Part shown: positions 1-7,790 of the stretch, piece by piece
How positions within the stretch are numbered: position 1 is the first letter of the stretch
Layout of the letters: every line of letters starts with the position of its first letter
Source: Bacteroidota bacterium
Lineage (GTDB): Bacteria; Bacteroidota; Bacteroidia; Bacteroidales; GCA-2748055
Assembly (NCBI GenBank): GCA_030642565.1
Contig: DAOWNM010000002.1
Location: 1 to 27,428 of the forward strand
Direction of reading: 5' to 3'
Length of the DNA stretch: 27,428 nucleotides
Notes under the pieces: model-generated
What the model was told of the DNA's origin: nothing
Seen by the model: only the letters and a program-made list of their open reading frames with translations
The model's database searches: none
Made by a program: the position numbers and the translations under genes

Positions 1-230
1 CCCGCAATGGCCCTGTTTCTTACCTGGATGGTACCGGAGAGCCACTCTGTTGGGTAGAACTCCAGGTCGAGACGATTGTGGAGACTGTTCTCCCAGAGCC
101 AGTTGTCGGGAATGTGATAAAGGGTCTGCATATCGGAGAGGTATCCGCTAAAGGTCATCTTCTCCTGACCCTTCACACCGGCTGGAATCAGCAATACAAC
201 AAACAGTATCTTGACGGACCTGTCGCGCAT
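1..230 (-). CDS. Exported protein, probably outer-membrane barrel, N-terminal part only
   Basis: This reading frame starts with ATG at 230 on the minus strand and runs off the left edge, leaving 76 codons. The first 22 or so residues form a signal peptide (basic MRDRSVK, then a hydrophobic stretch ending around GVKGQ). The mature part begins with an aromatic-rich segment (FSGYLSDMQTLY, then NRLDLEFYP) of alternating polar and hydrophobic residues, as in the first strands of outer-membrane beta-barrels. It starts 6 bases after the stop of the ABC ATPase, so it is the sixth gene of that operon. Its place beside a LolA-like protein and an ABC exporter suggests it is the outer-membrane part of the same system. 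That role is inferred; the family cannot be fixed from 76 residues. Confidence 0.7.
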   Translation of the reverse strand, partial: MRDRSVKILFVVLLIPAGVKGQEKMTFSGYLSDMQTLYHIPDNWLWENSLHNRLDLEFYPTEWLSGTIQVRNRAIA

Positions 231-236
231 CGCCTT

Positions 237-923
237 TTAATTCTTTCGCTCATCCGATATCACCTGTCCATCCTCAATAGTAATTACCCGTCTTGCCTTC
301 TTTACCACCCGGGCATCGTGGGTAGAGAAGATAAAGGTGATTCCCTCCTCCCTGTTGAGCTCTTCCATGATATTGAGCAGGGTTTCGGTCGATTTGGAGT
401 CCAGGTTAGCGGTAGGTTCATCGGCCAGGACGAATTTAGGTTTGGAGGCCAGTGCACGTGCTACGGCCACCCGCTGCTGTTGTCCGCCCGAGAGTTTCGC
501 CGGCCTGCTGTTGATCCGGTCCTCCAGCCCCACGGCCTTCAGCAGCTCCAGGGTTCGTTCGTCCCGCTCTTTTTTGTTCCACTTCTGCAGGTTCATGATA
601 AATTCCACATTCTCTTTGGCTGTCAGCACCGGGATCAGGTTATAGGACTGGAATACAAAACCGATATTCCTCATACGAAAATCGATAAGACCCGACGATT
701 TAAGTCCGGCCAGGTTGATGTGATCCACGATAATCTCTCCTTCGGTGGGACTGTCAAGGCCGCCAATCAAATTCAGCAGAGTGGTCTTTCCCGAACCGGA
801 AGGGCCCACAATGGCAGCGAAATCCCCCTCCTCAAAATCGAGTGAAATGTCATTCACAGCATGTACCTTCACTTCCGAGCTGTTATATATTTTGTGTACG
901 TTTTTGATCTCTAATACTTTCAT
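237..923 (-). CDS. ABC transporter ATP-binding protein (LolD/MacB type)
   Basis: A complete 228-residue ABC ATPase. Walker A is GPSGSGKT at residues 40-47, the signature LSGGQQQ lies near residue 145, Walker B and the catalytic Glu are in VLADEPTANLD near 165, and the switch His is in FSTHD. The TANLDS form and the short length are typical of the LolD/MacB/FtsE group, which powers permeases that act on substrates at the outer face of the inner membrane rather than pumping through a channel. It lies downstream of two FtsX-like permeases (31 bases after the second), so it most likely energises that pair. The substrate is not revealed by the ATPase. Confidence 0.93.
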   Translation of the reverse strand: MKVLEIKNVHKIYNSSEVKVHAVNDISLDFEEGDFAAIVGPSGSGKTTLLNLIGGLDSPTEGEIIVDHINLAGLKSSGLIDFRMRNIGFVFQSYNLIPVLTAKENVEFIMNLQKWNKKERDERTLELLKAVGLEDRINSRPAKLSGGQQQRVAVARALASKPKFVLADEPTANLDSKSTETLLNIMEELNREEGITFIFSTHDARVVKKARRVITIEDGQVISDERKN

Positions 924-954
924 GACTTCTGGTTTATCTGTTGGTGATTGGGAT

Positions 955-2382
955 TTATTCAGTTCTCAGTGCTTCCGCCGGATCCAGTTTCAGGGCTTTC
1001 AGTGCCGGATAGATGGAGGAGAGAATGCCGGTGATAATGATCAGGATGGTTACCATGACAAAAAAGAGGGGTGATATGACCGGGTAGATATGCGCAGTGT
1101 AGCCCATGGCCTCCATACCCTCCTGGTAACTGGCGAAATTGATTCCATTCCGGGCAGTCAGAACGATCACTGCCTGGCTGATCACCATTCCAACAATCCC
1201 ACCCACAAGGGAGAGAAAGACAGATTCCAGCATGATCATATTGAATACCCTCTTTTTATTCATCCCAATGGCAGTGAGCATGCCCAGCTCTTTGGTTCTC
1301 TCCAGCACCACCATCAACATGGTATTGACAATTCCAAAGGCGAGTGCAGCCAGGATGATAACCATAAAGATGGTATATACCTTCTGGATCATATCGGTCA
1401 TCATAGCCAGGTCGGGCTGGATCTCTTTCCAGTTCATCACCTCCAGGTCTGGCAGTTTCTCTGAAAGAGTGGTGCTAATCTCCGTGGCGGACTGCATATC
1501 CTCAAGCTTAATAATCATTTGGTGGAACTGGTCAGGTGCCAGGCCTGTCAGCTGAAGCAGGTCGCTGTTTTTGACCAGGATATGGCTCATTTCAAACATG
1601 GAATTCCTGATATCAAAGATCCCGGCAATTCTGAACACCGCCCCTGTCTGCATCTGCTCGTTGTCAAGAAAGGTCAGTGTCATCCTGGAGCGCTGCCTGA
1701 ATGACCACGCTTCCTCGCGGATCACTCTCCCATAATCGCGTTGCTCTTTCAGAGTAAGCACCCCTTTTATCTCTTTTTGGAATGATTTTTCACTTTTGAA
1801 GCGGTAACCAACAAATGGCCGGAGTTTTTCCATAACACTCAGGGGCACCTCTTTTCTAACCAGGGCCTCAAGTACCGGCTCATCGATGCGGTACCTGATA
1901 ATATTTAACTCTTTTGCCAGATCCTCTCCAATATAGGCCAGGAGATGCCGGCTCTCCTCTTCAAAAAAATCACCTGTTCCCGGGATGGTGGTCTCATAAA
2001 GTCTGAATACCGTTTTTTCCTTTTCGGGGTCGATTCCCAGGATCTGTACGCCGGCACTCTTGGTAGCTGTATTGGCCATCCCGGTGATAATTGTACGGAA
2101 GGTGACTGCTGTTATGCCGGGGGTCGCTTCGATGGTTTGAAGGAGATGATCCGGTTGGTCCAGGGTGAGCTGGATATCATAATTATCCCGAAACGCCGGA
2201 TCATTGATATGTATGTGTGAAATCTCATCGTTCAGGGCGGCATCGACCCGTTGCTCGATAGCACCGTTCATGATGGCTATGGCAAAGACACCTCCAAAGA
2301 TTCCAATGGTGACGGAGATGATCACCACCAGGCTGCGGACCTTGTTCCGCCAGACGTTTTTCCAGGCTGTTTTCCAGATCAT
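955..2382 (-). CDS. FtsX/MacB-type ABC permease, second of a pair
   Basis: A 475-residue permease with the usual MacB/LolC layout: one N-terminal membrane helix (about residues 17-40, after the basic motif WKNVWRNKVRS), a large periplasmic domain to about residue 330, then three C-terminal helices containing the FtsX-like motif around LERTKELGMLTAIGM. The periplasmic part resembles MacB_PCD domains and probably takes substrate or partner protein. It starts 4 bases after the stop of the other permease and shares its architecture but is clearly diverged, so the two probably form a heterodimer, as LolC and LolE do. Lipoprotein or lipid export is a family-level guess; a drug or peptide substrate is equally possible. 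Confidence 0.9.
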   Translation of the reverse strand: MIWKTAWKNVWRNKVRSLVVIISVTIGIFGGVFAIAIMNGAIEQRVDAALNDEISHIHINDPAFRDNYDIQLTLDQPDHLLQTIEATPGITAVTFRTIITGMANTATKSAGVQILGIDPEKEKTVFRLYETTIPGTGDFFEEESRHLLAYIGEDLAKELNIIRYRIDEPVLEALVRKEVPLSVMEKLRPFVGYRFKSEKSFQKEIKGVLTLKEQRDYGRVIREEAWSFRQRSRMTLTFLDNEQMQTGAVFRIAGIFDIRNSMFEMSHILVKNSDLLQLTGLAPDQFHQMIIKLEDMQSATEISTTLSEKLPDLEVMNWKEIQPDLAMMTDMIQKVYTIFMVIILAALAFGIVNTMLMVVLERTKELGMLTAIGMNKKRVFNMIMLESVFLSLVGGIVGMVISQAVIVLTARNGINFASYQEGMEAMGYTAHIYPVISPLFFVMVTILIIITGILSSIYPALKALKLDPAEALRTE

Positions 2383-2386
2383 ATCA

Positions 2387-3802
2387 TTATGCTCTTAATG
2401 CGTTTACCACTTTCATTTTAAAAATCTTTTGCACCGGGTAGCCGATGGAGAGGAAGACCATCAGGATCACGATAAAAATCTGCCAGAGATAATAGGTATC
2501 AATGCCCTGGAAGACAAACTGGGGCTCTAGTCCATAGTCCTCGAACATCTTTGCCATCTCACCTTTGAAGATAAGCGGATGTTCCACTCCATAGAGGATC
2601 AGGGCCGATGCAATCACAGCCCCGGCCAGAATCCCCATAAACCCGATCAGCAACATCTCAAGGGTCATGACAGTGGCCAGCTTCTTTTTCTGCATGCCGA
2701 TGGCCACCAGCACTCCAAATTCCCGTTTCCTCTCGGCAGTGAGCATCAGGACTGTTCCAAAGACCCCGAATGCTATTACCAGGTAGAGGATTCCGATCAT
2801 GATCATTCCGCCTTTATCGTCTGCATCCATCTGCGAAACCATCACTTCATTCATCTCTCTCCATCCCATCACCCGCTGCTCCACGGAAATAACGGCAGTG
2901 ATTCTGCTTATGGTCTCTTCTATAGCTTTGTCCTCATTGTCATGTACCGCCAGGGCGAGAGAGGTGAAGTGCTCTTCTGCATTATAGAGCTCCTGGCACA
3001 CATCCAGTGGAAGGTAGACGATCTTATTGTCAATATCGGGCAGAGGTAGTTTTACGATACCCTTGATTTCATATTTGCCGGCAGCGGTAGTGGCGTGGTA
3101 TCCCTGGCTGATAAGGACAATGGTATCGCCAATGCCAAGCTGCAGGTATTGCGAAAGTTTATCGCCTACCCAGACCCCCGGTTTGCCCATGTAAATGGAA
3201 CCGTTGTTAAAAACTGTATGCTCTTTGATGGCCGGCATCACCTGCGAAGCCTCCTTGTCGGCGATTCCCAGGTCGAGCTGTAACCTGGAGGCGTTGGTGT
3301 AGGCACTGTTTTCGAAGAGCCCTGCCAGCTCCTTTACCTTCTCGGGAATATTGGGATCTTTATCTATTCTTTCTATGGATTCGGGAGTAAGCCTGTACTT
3401 TACCATTCTCTCTGAGATGTTAGAGAGGTAGTGCTCCTTTTCAGGGTCCACCCCCATCACCAGTACCCCTTTGGTCTGGGGACCATTGGAGGCTAGTGCA
3501 AAGGATTCGAACCGTGGAATGGTAGCCTCCACATTTTCATCTGCAAGAAGCTGCTGTTCCAGTTGATTGTCGTAAATGAAGGTGTTATCCACGATCTTTT
3601 CATCCCAGAAGTCCTTGTGTTGAACCTGGATATAGCCGGTGTAGGATTCAATAGCATTTTTATACATGTGATCGTAGGAGCCCCGTTGAAGCGAGCGGAA
3701 AAAGAGGGCAAAAAGGACAGCCAGGAAGACCGATGCCGCAGTGATAAGTGTTCGGCGCCTGTTCCTCCAGAGGTTTCGCCAGGCAAGTATCAGATTGTTC
3801 AT
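2387..3802 (-). CDS. FtsX/MacB-type ABC permease, first of a pair
   Basis: A 471-residue permease. The N-terminus has the basic WRNLWRNRRRT motif followed by one membrane helix (about 18-36), a periplasmic domain (about 40-325), and three C-terminal helices; the cytoplasmic loop after the second helix carries the conserved RKREFGVLVAIGM sequence typical of FtsX. It follows the LolA-like gene by 22 bases and precedes the second permease by 4. The periplasmic domains of the two permeases differ, which suggests division of labour in substrate or partner binding. The family is confident; the transported molecule is unknown. Confidence 0.9.
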   Translation of the reverse strand: MNNLILAWRNLWRNRRRTLITAASVFLAVLFALFFRSLQRGSYDHMYKNAIESYTGYIQVQHKDFWDEKIVDNTFIYDNQLEQQLLADENVEATIPRFESFALASNGPQTKGVLVMGVDPEKEHYLSNISERMVKYRLTPESIERIDKDPNIPEKVKELAGLFENSAYTNASRLQLDLGIADKEASQVMPAIKEHTVFNNGSIYMGKPGVWVGDKLSQYLQLGIGDTIVLISQGYHATTAAGKYEIKGIVKLPLPDIDNKIVYLPLDVCQELYNAEEHFTSLALAVHDNEDKAIEETISRITAVISVEQRVMGWREMNEVMVSQMDADDKGGMIMIGILYLVIAFGVFGTVLMLTAERKREFGVLVAIGMQKKKLATVMTLEMLLIGFMGILAGAVIASALILYGVEHPLIFKGEMAKMFEDYGLEPQFVFQGIDTYYLWQIFIVILMVFLSIGYPVQKIFKMKVVNALRA

Positions 3803-3824
3803 AACCGGTAGTTTATCATTGTGT

Positions 3825-4586
3825 TTACCTTACGCGTTTCATATTTTGTTGCGAAAAGAAACTCTCATTGATGGTTTTGTTAAACTGGATCTTCCTGATC
3901 TCAATGATGGTCATATGCCCTTCCTCTTCGGATGGGACCAGTTCGATTCGCGAAGGAATCAGGCGGCCATCCATGCTCTTGATTTCAGAGCCTGTCTCGG
4001 TCCGCACCAGGTAACCATCTTCATCATAGAGTTCCGATTTCAGAAAGAGAAAATCCTTTTTGTCGATCCAACGCATCTGGTGTCCCCATATGACTGCCGC
4101 ATCCTCTTTGGCCACCATTTTGATCTTATAGCAGATGCGGCCATCCAGCTCCTCCTCCCCAACTATTTCATGGTTATAGTCGTTAACCACGGAGGACTCT
4201 TTAAGGATATCATCATTGGTATAGTCGGAGCCCATCCAGCCCTGCGACATCATGGAGGGGGGGAGCTTGATCAGCCGGCCGATTATGGGGTTCCAGCTCC
4301 ACATCTCGTTCTGTCGTTTCAGGAAGGACTGTCCCTTGTCACGGGCAGGGGCTGTGATCAGCGTCAGGGCAAACTCCTTTCCACTGGTCCAGTTTTTAAA
4401 TTCGATGGTGCGCTCCCAGGTGGGCCTGACAATGGTCATGGCCATCACACTGGTGCTGGTTTTTTCTCCATTGAACTTCTCATCAGCTTTCCGGACAATC
4501 TCTCTGGGAGAGAGCTCCTGGCCCGCTGCAGACATGAATATGCCGGTAATCAGCAAGAGAGCAAGAATTGATGAATTTTTATTCAT
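3825..4586 (-). CDS. LolA-like periplasmic protein (outer membrane lipoprotein-sorting family)
   Basis: A 253-residue exported protein. I start it at the ATG at 4586, because MNKNSS followed by a hydrophobic segment ending at SAAGQ is a good signal peptide and because this start lies 13 bases after the tetR stop; the frame is open further upstream to 4634 but that would overlap tetR and bury the signal peptide. The mature protein has the look of the PF17131 LolA-like fold: early motif RPTWERTIEFKNW, then SFLKRQNEMWSWNP and a central GSDYTNDDI. Family members are half-barrel chaperones that bind acyl chains and often accompany inner-membrane exporters. Here it probably carries a hydrophobic ligand between the permease pair and the outer membrane; this is inferred from context. 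Confidence 0.85.
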   Translation of the reverse strand: MNKNSSILALLLITGIFMSAAGQELSPREIVRKADEKFNGEKTSTSVMAMTIVRPTWERTIEFKNWTSGKEFALTLITAPARDKGQSFLKRQNEMWSWNPIIGRLIKLPPSMMSQGWMGSDYTNDDILKESSVVNDYNHEIVGEEELDGRICYKIKMVAKEDAAVIWGHQMRWIDKKDFLFLKSELYDEDGYLVRTETGSEIKSMDGRLIPSRIELVPSEEEGHMTIIEIRKIQFNKTINESFFSQQNMKRVR

Positions 4587-4599
4587 AACATTTATTGGT

Positions 4600-5196
4600 T
4601 TATTTGGTATACATCTTAATGAGTCGGTTTTCAAATTTTGTCATCAGCTCATCGGGGAATTGATAGACAGGGTATGCGTATATCAACAATATTCCAAATC
4701 CCTCTATCAGGGCTGCAAAGGTGACCATCTCCAGGGCAGGATCCTCAAATCCCCGGTTTTCGAAATATTGCATCAACATGGACATGGATTTCTCCATTGA
4801 CAAAGCAATGGTTTTATCCTTGAGGAGCTCTTTCACATTGGGCTGAAGAAGGAGACTGATAAAGAGGATCCAGTACTCCAGGTTGCTTCGGGTTGCCGCA
4901 AAGACTTTCCGGATAAAGCCCTCCATCTCTTCAGGTTCCAGGCTCCCGTCGTGATTGGGGTCAAACAAGTCCATCATCTCACTCATGCCGTGTTCAACGA
5001 TGGCTGCAAGTAACGCCTCCTTGCTTTTAAAATAGTTGTACATCAATCCTTTGGAAATGCATGCTTTGGAAGCCAGCCGGGAGATGGAGGTGTGTCCGTA
5101 TCCCTCTAACGCAAAGAGTTTCAGGGCCACTTCCATGATCTGCAGCCGGCGCGATTCGCGAATCTCTTCAAACTGTTCCGGTGTTCGTGGTGACAT
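4600..5196 (-). CDS. TetR-family repressor with an EF-hand-like loop
   Basis: A 198-residue TetR regulator. The start is placed at the ATG at 5196 (MSPRTPEQFEEIRES), since the frame upstream of it runs through a promoter and operator. Residues 15-62 form the TetR DNA-binding domain with helix-turn-helix around TSISRLASKACISKGLMYNYF. The C-terminal part is the variable ligand-binding and dimer domain. Unusually, residues 79-90 read DPNHDGSLEPEE, fitting the 12-residue EF-hand loop (D1, N3, D5, G6, L8, E12). It is the first gene of the exporter operon and sits 6 bases downstream of a perfect palindrome, so it most likely represses its own operon. The inducer is unknown. Confidence 0.92.
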   Translation of the reverse strand: MSPRTPEQFEEIRESRRLQIMEVALKLFALEGYGHTSISRLASKACISKGLMYNYFKSKEALLAAIVEHGMSEMMDLFDPNHDGSLEPEEMEGFIRKVFAATRSNLEYWILFISLLLQPNVKELLKDKTIALSMEKSMSMLMQYFENRGFEDPALEMVTFAALIEGFGILLIYAYPVYQFPDELMTKFENRLIKMYTK

Positions 5197-5202
5197 AACT
5201 CT

Positions 5203-5224
5203 TTTGACTGAACGTTCAGTCAAA
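5203..5224. promoter_or_regulatory. Perfect 22-bp palindrome, probable TetR operator
   Basis: The half-site TTGACTGAAC is followed directly by its exact reverse complement, and one further T/A pair extends the symmetry to 22 bp. The palindrome ends 6 bases upstream of the tetR start codon and overlaps the candidate -7 box of that gene. Many TetR operators are palindromes of this length with a central AACGTT-like core, so this is the best candidate for autoregulation of the exporter operon. It is about 60 bases from the ECF promoter on the other strand, so an effect on that gene is less likely. Confidence 0.85.
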
Positions 5225-5228
5225 TATA
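5221..5228 (-). promoter_or_regulatory. Candidate -7 box of the tetR-exporter operon
   Basis: On the minus strand these bases read TATATTTG, an exact match to the Bacteroidota -7 consensus TAnnTTTG. A clear TTTG -33 box at the expected distance was not found; only a T-rich run lies there. Transcription would begin inside the palindrome, giving a very short leader, and repressor bound to the palindrome would block it. Confidence 0.6.
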
Positions 5229-5280
5229 ACATACTATAGATACGAAATGAAAAATTTTCACCGGTTTTTTTCATTTATGC

Positions 5281-5306
5281 TGTAACTTTCCGGAAAGAGC
5301 TTCGTC
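5281..5306 (+). promoter_or_regulatory. ECF-type promoter of the sigma factor gene
   Basis: TGTAAC at 5281-5286 and CGTC at 5303-5306 are separated by 16 bases, a spacing and sequence typical of ECF sigma promoters (-35 with an AAC core, -10 starting CGT). It lies 26 bases before the ATG of an ECF sigma gene, the expected arrangement for autoregulation. The same extended sequence, TGTAACTTTCCG then TTCGTCTTA, recurs on the minus strand at 20492-20518 in front of an outer-membrane protein gene. Confidence 0.7.
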
Positions 5307-5332
5307 TTATTTACACTTACCAGGCTGGTAAA

Positions 5333-5815
5333 ATGACGGTAGAGGAGTACAACAAGGCAGTGGATGCTTACGCAGATAATCTCTACAGGTTCGTATTAAA
5401 GAACCTGAGGGATGATGCTATGGCAGAAGATATCATCCAGGATTCTTTCGAAAAGTTATGGATGAAACTGGAGGATGTGAGCGCACTGAAGGTGAAAAGT
5501 TACCTGTTTACTTCGGCATATCATACCATGATCGATTATATCCGAAAGGAGAGAAGGTATGTGGATATGGATCCTGCAGGATATGAATTATCTCATTCGG
5601 GGCACTATTCTGATCTGAGTGAGCTGCTTGAGAGGGCTATTCAGAATCTGCCGGAGGACCAGAGAGCTGTGGTGATGCTACGTGATTACGAAGGTTACTC
5701 ATACAGGGAGATAACAGAGATAACCGGGCTCACCGAATCGCAGGTTAAAGTTTATATATACAGGGCCAGGGTTTATTTAAAGGGTTACATCGGATCGATG
5801 GAAAAGGTGATATAA
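5333..5815 (+). CDS. ECF-type RNA polymerase sigma factor
   Basis: A 160-residue sigma-70 family protein with only regions 2 and 4, the ECF layout. Region 2 spans about residues 7-75, with the core-binding and -10 recognition segment around DDAMAEDIIQDSFEKLW and SYLFTSAYHTMIDYIRKERR. Region 4 (about 105-155) carries the helix-turn-helix YSYREITEITGLTESQVKVYIYRAR, which reads the -35 element. It is followed after one base by its likely anti-sigma gene and then an outer-membrane protein gene. It probably responds to an envelope signal and, judging from promoter similarity, controls its own operon and the gene at 20462. Confidence 0.95.
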   Translation: MTVEEYNKAVDAYADNLYRFVLKNLRDDAMAEDIIQDSFEKLWMKLEDVSALKVKSYLFTSAYHTMIDYIRKERRYVDMDPAGYELSHSGHYSDLSELLERAIQNLPEDQRAVVMLRDYEGYSYREITEITGLTESQVKVYIYRARVYLKGYIGSMEKVI

Positions 5816-5816
5816 G

Positions 5817-6926
5817 ATGAAGATCAACAGAGATAACTACGAGGCATTTTTGTTGGACCTGCTGGAAGGAAGGTTGTCTGTTGAGGATCAGCAACAGTTG
5901 CAAGATTTCCTTCAGTTGAATCCCGATTGCGACGCTCTGTTGCCGGAGACAGAGTCCTGGATCCTGGAGGGTTCTCAGGTACCTTATCCGGGCAGGGAGC
6001 AGTTGAAAAGGGAGTTCCCCGCTCCTTCAACAATGTTGACTGATCATAATTTCGATCTCTTCTCCATTGCAAGAATGGAGGGTGACCTCAACGATAAGCA
6101 GGAGGCGGATCATCGATCCATGGTAGCCATTGATGAGCGGAGATCCACACAGTGGATAGAGTGGCAGCAGACCAGATTGGTGCCCGAACCACTGTTATTT
6201 AAAGGAAAAGAAAAATTGAAACATAAAAAAGGGAAGAAAAACAGGGTGATATGGATGAGTGCGATTTCAGCTGCCGCAGCCATTGCTTTGTTGATTGTCC
6301 TGTTCAGGATGGGGCCTGTTTTGCCACAGCAGGAATTCTCTGTGCAATCGCCTTCGCAGACGGATCCTCAGCAACGTTTTGATGTTCCGGATCAACCAGA
6401 AGTTCAGGTGGAGAAGGAGGAACAGGTGGAGAAGGAGAAACAACGGGATCCATCAACACCCGGATTACCGGTGCAAAAATCAAAAAACAGTGTGTTGTTC
6501 GCCGTAAAAAAAGATCATGACTGTCCTATCAAACTTGAATCGAAGAAGGTTATGGTGACACAGGACGATCTGCAGCCACATTCAGTAAGAGTTTCAGAAA
6601 ACCGGTTGAATACTTCATCGCTGGTTGGTGAACCTCTCCCCGATCAAATTAAATCACTATATGTTCCACCGGTACCTATCCATTTAAGCAGTTTGTCTGT
6701 TGCCCAAATTTCCGAGATGGACCTTCAGGAGGTGTTTGAAGAGTATTCAAAAGAGAGAAATTTTTCATTGTGGACCGTTGCCAATGCTGGCATCAAGGGT
6801 ATTAATAAGATTGCGGGATCAGACATTTCCCTGCTGGCCTCCCGGGATGAGGAGGGTGAAATGTCTGGGTTCCAGCTGAAATCTAAACGGTTTTCTCTGA
6901 CCAGGCCTCTGAGACAAGAAGAATAA
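5817..6926 (+). CDS. Probable membrane-anchored anti-sigma factor
   Basis: A 369-residue protein starting one base after the sigma factor stop, so the two are translationally linked. The N-terminal part (residues 1-60, MKINRDNYEAFLLDLLEGRLS and following) resembles the cytoplasmic sigma-binding region of Bacteroidota anti-sigma proteins; no zinc motif is seen. A Lys-rich stretch precedes one membrane helix at about residues 143-165, putting the N-terminus in the cytoplasm. The rest is periplasmic: a low-complexity Gln/Glu/Lys linker with the short repeat QVEKE(E/K), then a C-terminal region of unknown fold. Assignment rests on position and topology rather than a recognised domain. It could sense envelope state and release the sigma factor, by proteolysis or by binding a partner. 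Confidence 0.75.
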   Translation: MKINRDNYEAFLLDLLEGRLSVEDQQQLQDFLQLNPDCDALLPETESWILEGSQVPYPGREQLKREFPAPSTMLTDHNFDLFSIARMEGDLNDKQEADHRSMVAIDERRSTQWIEWQQTRLVPEPLLFKGKEKLKHKKGKKNRVIWMSAISAAAAIALLIVLFRMGPVLPQQEFSVQSPSQTDPQQRFDVPDQPEVQVEKEEQVEKEKQRDPSTPGLPVQKSKNSVLFAVKKDHDCPIKLESKKVMVTQDDLQPHSVRVSENRLNTSSLVGEPLPDQIKSLYVPPVPIHLSSLSVAQISEMDLQEVFEEYSKERNFSLWTVANAGIKGINKIAGSDISLLASRDEEGEMSGFQLKSKRFSLTRPLRQEE

Positions 6927-6991
6927 TTGAAGCAGCATGCAACCTGTATGCAGGGGTGTTGTCTTTAGGGATAGAACCAACTGCAAATATC

Positions 6992-7585
6992 ATGAAGAAA
7001 TCCATTATTATGTTGCTAATCCTTGCTGTTGCCACCACAGTTTTTTCACAGGAGAGAGAGTACCAGACCATTTTTGATAATCAGGACCTGCGCATATCCG
7101 GATTGGGAGGACCTTTTATGCAGTTTACATCCGTTGCAGGTGAATTCGGACATATGATGGGAGGCGGTGGCGCCGTATTGTTGAACAATTTTTTCTTTGG
7201 CGGCTACGGTCTGGGATTAACCAATGCCATTCCCGATTATGTAAATGATAATCCTAATGATCGTCTGACTCTTGGTCATGGAGGTTTCTGGCTTGGCTAT
7301 TCTCTTTTCGGACAGAAACCAATTCATATTACATTCTCTTCAATGATTGGCTGGGGTGAGTTTGGGGTTATGCAATACGATGGTTACTATCCATTTGTAA
7401 GAGATAAAATTTTTGTGGTGGCACCTACTGTAGAGGTTGAGGTGAATCTGACCAGGTATTTCAGGATCGGTGCGGGAGCATCCTATAACCTCTATACCAT
7501 GATGGATGAGAGCATGCATGGATACAGAAGCAGCGACATTTCGGCCCCGGGAGGTTTTCTCAGCTTTAAATTTGGATGGTTCTAG
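6992..7585 (+). CDS. Small outer-membrane beta-barrel protein of the ECF operon
   Basis: A 197-residue exported protein. The ATG at 6992 is chosen because MKKSIIMLLILAVATTVFSQ is a clear signal peptide; the open frame extends upstream to 6956 without adding anything protein-like. The mature part has strongly amphipathic, Gly-rich and aromatic-rich strands (for example GGGGAVLLNNFFFGGYGLG) and ends in FKFGWF, with a terminal aromatic residue, a hallmark of outer-membrane barrels. It lies 65 bases after the anti-sigma gene, just before a strong terminator, so it completes a three-gene unit. It may be the main target or the sensor partner of the sigma system. I do not recognise a named family. 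Confidence 0.75.
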   Translation: MKKSIIMLLILAVATTVFSQEREYQTIFDNQDLRISGLGGPFMQFTSVAGEFGHMMGGGGAVLLNNFFFGGYGLGLTNAIPDYVNDNPNDRLTLGHGGFWLGYSLFGQKPIHITFSSMIGWGEFGVMQYDGYYPFVRDKIFVVAPTVEVEVNLTRYFRIGAGASYNLYTMMDESMHGYRSSDISAPGGFLSFKFGWF

Positions 7586-7633
7586 CAGATTCCCCCACTA
7601 TATAAGAGCTTTTAGCTTGTTTTACCCCTGAAA

Positions 7634-7682
7634 ATGTTGATTACATCTTCCCCTTTAAAGATGTTGATTACATCTTCCCCTT
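7634..7682. repeat. Two direct copies of a 22-bp hairpin-forming unit
   Basis: The 22-bp unit ATGTTGATTACATCTTCCCC plus TT occurs at 7634-7655 and again at 7661-7682, separated by TAAAG. The second copy lies inside a perfect 7-bp inverted repeat (AAGATGT, TGATT loop, ACATCTT); the first has one mismatch. Flanking both, CCCTGAA at about 7626 and TTCAGGG at 7681 could pair and enclose the repeats. It sits between the end of the ECF operon and its terminator. Function unknown: it may be an RNA structure or a binding site. Confidence 0.75.
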
Positions 7683-7699
7683 CAGGGTTCAATTTTAGG

Positions 7700-7728
7700 A
7701 ACCGCTTCTGAATGAGGCGGTTTTTTTT
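7700..7728 (+). terminator. Rho-independent terminator of the ECF operon
   Basis: AACCGCTT at 7700-7707 pairs with AGGCGGTT at 7715-7722 through eight pairs including one G-U, around a 7-base loop, and is followed by a run of eight Ts. It ends the sigma/anti-sigma/outer-membrane unit and separates it from rsgA. Confidence 0.85.
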
Positions 7729-7790
7729 CTCCTTGCTTTAAGCGACCAGCAGATAGTATGAGGATACTTTTCATTACCTTTGGATTACCA

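Noticed and set aside
3741..4571. Long open frame on the plus strand opposite the LolA-like gene
   Set aside because: It is antisense to a gene with a signal peptide and family motifs, and has no recognisable domain.
4587..4634. Upstream extension of the LolA-like gene to 4634
   Set aside because: It would overlap the tetR end and place 16 polar residues before a standard signal peptide.
5197..5274. Upstream extension of tetR to 5274
   Set aside because: The added codons cover the palindrome and the -7 box and do not resemble TetR N-termini.
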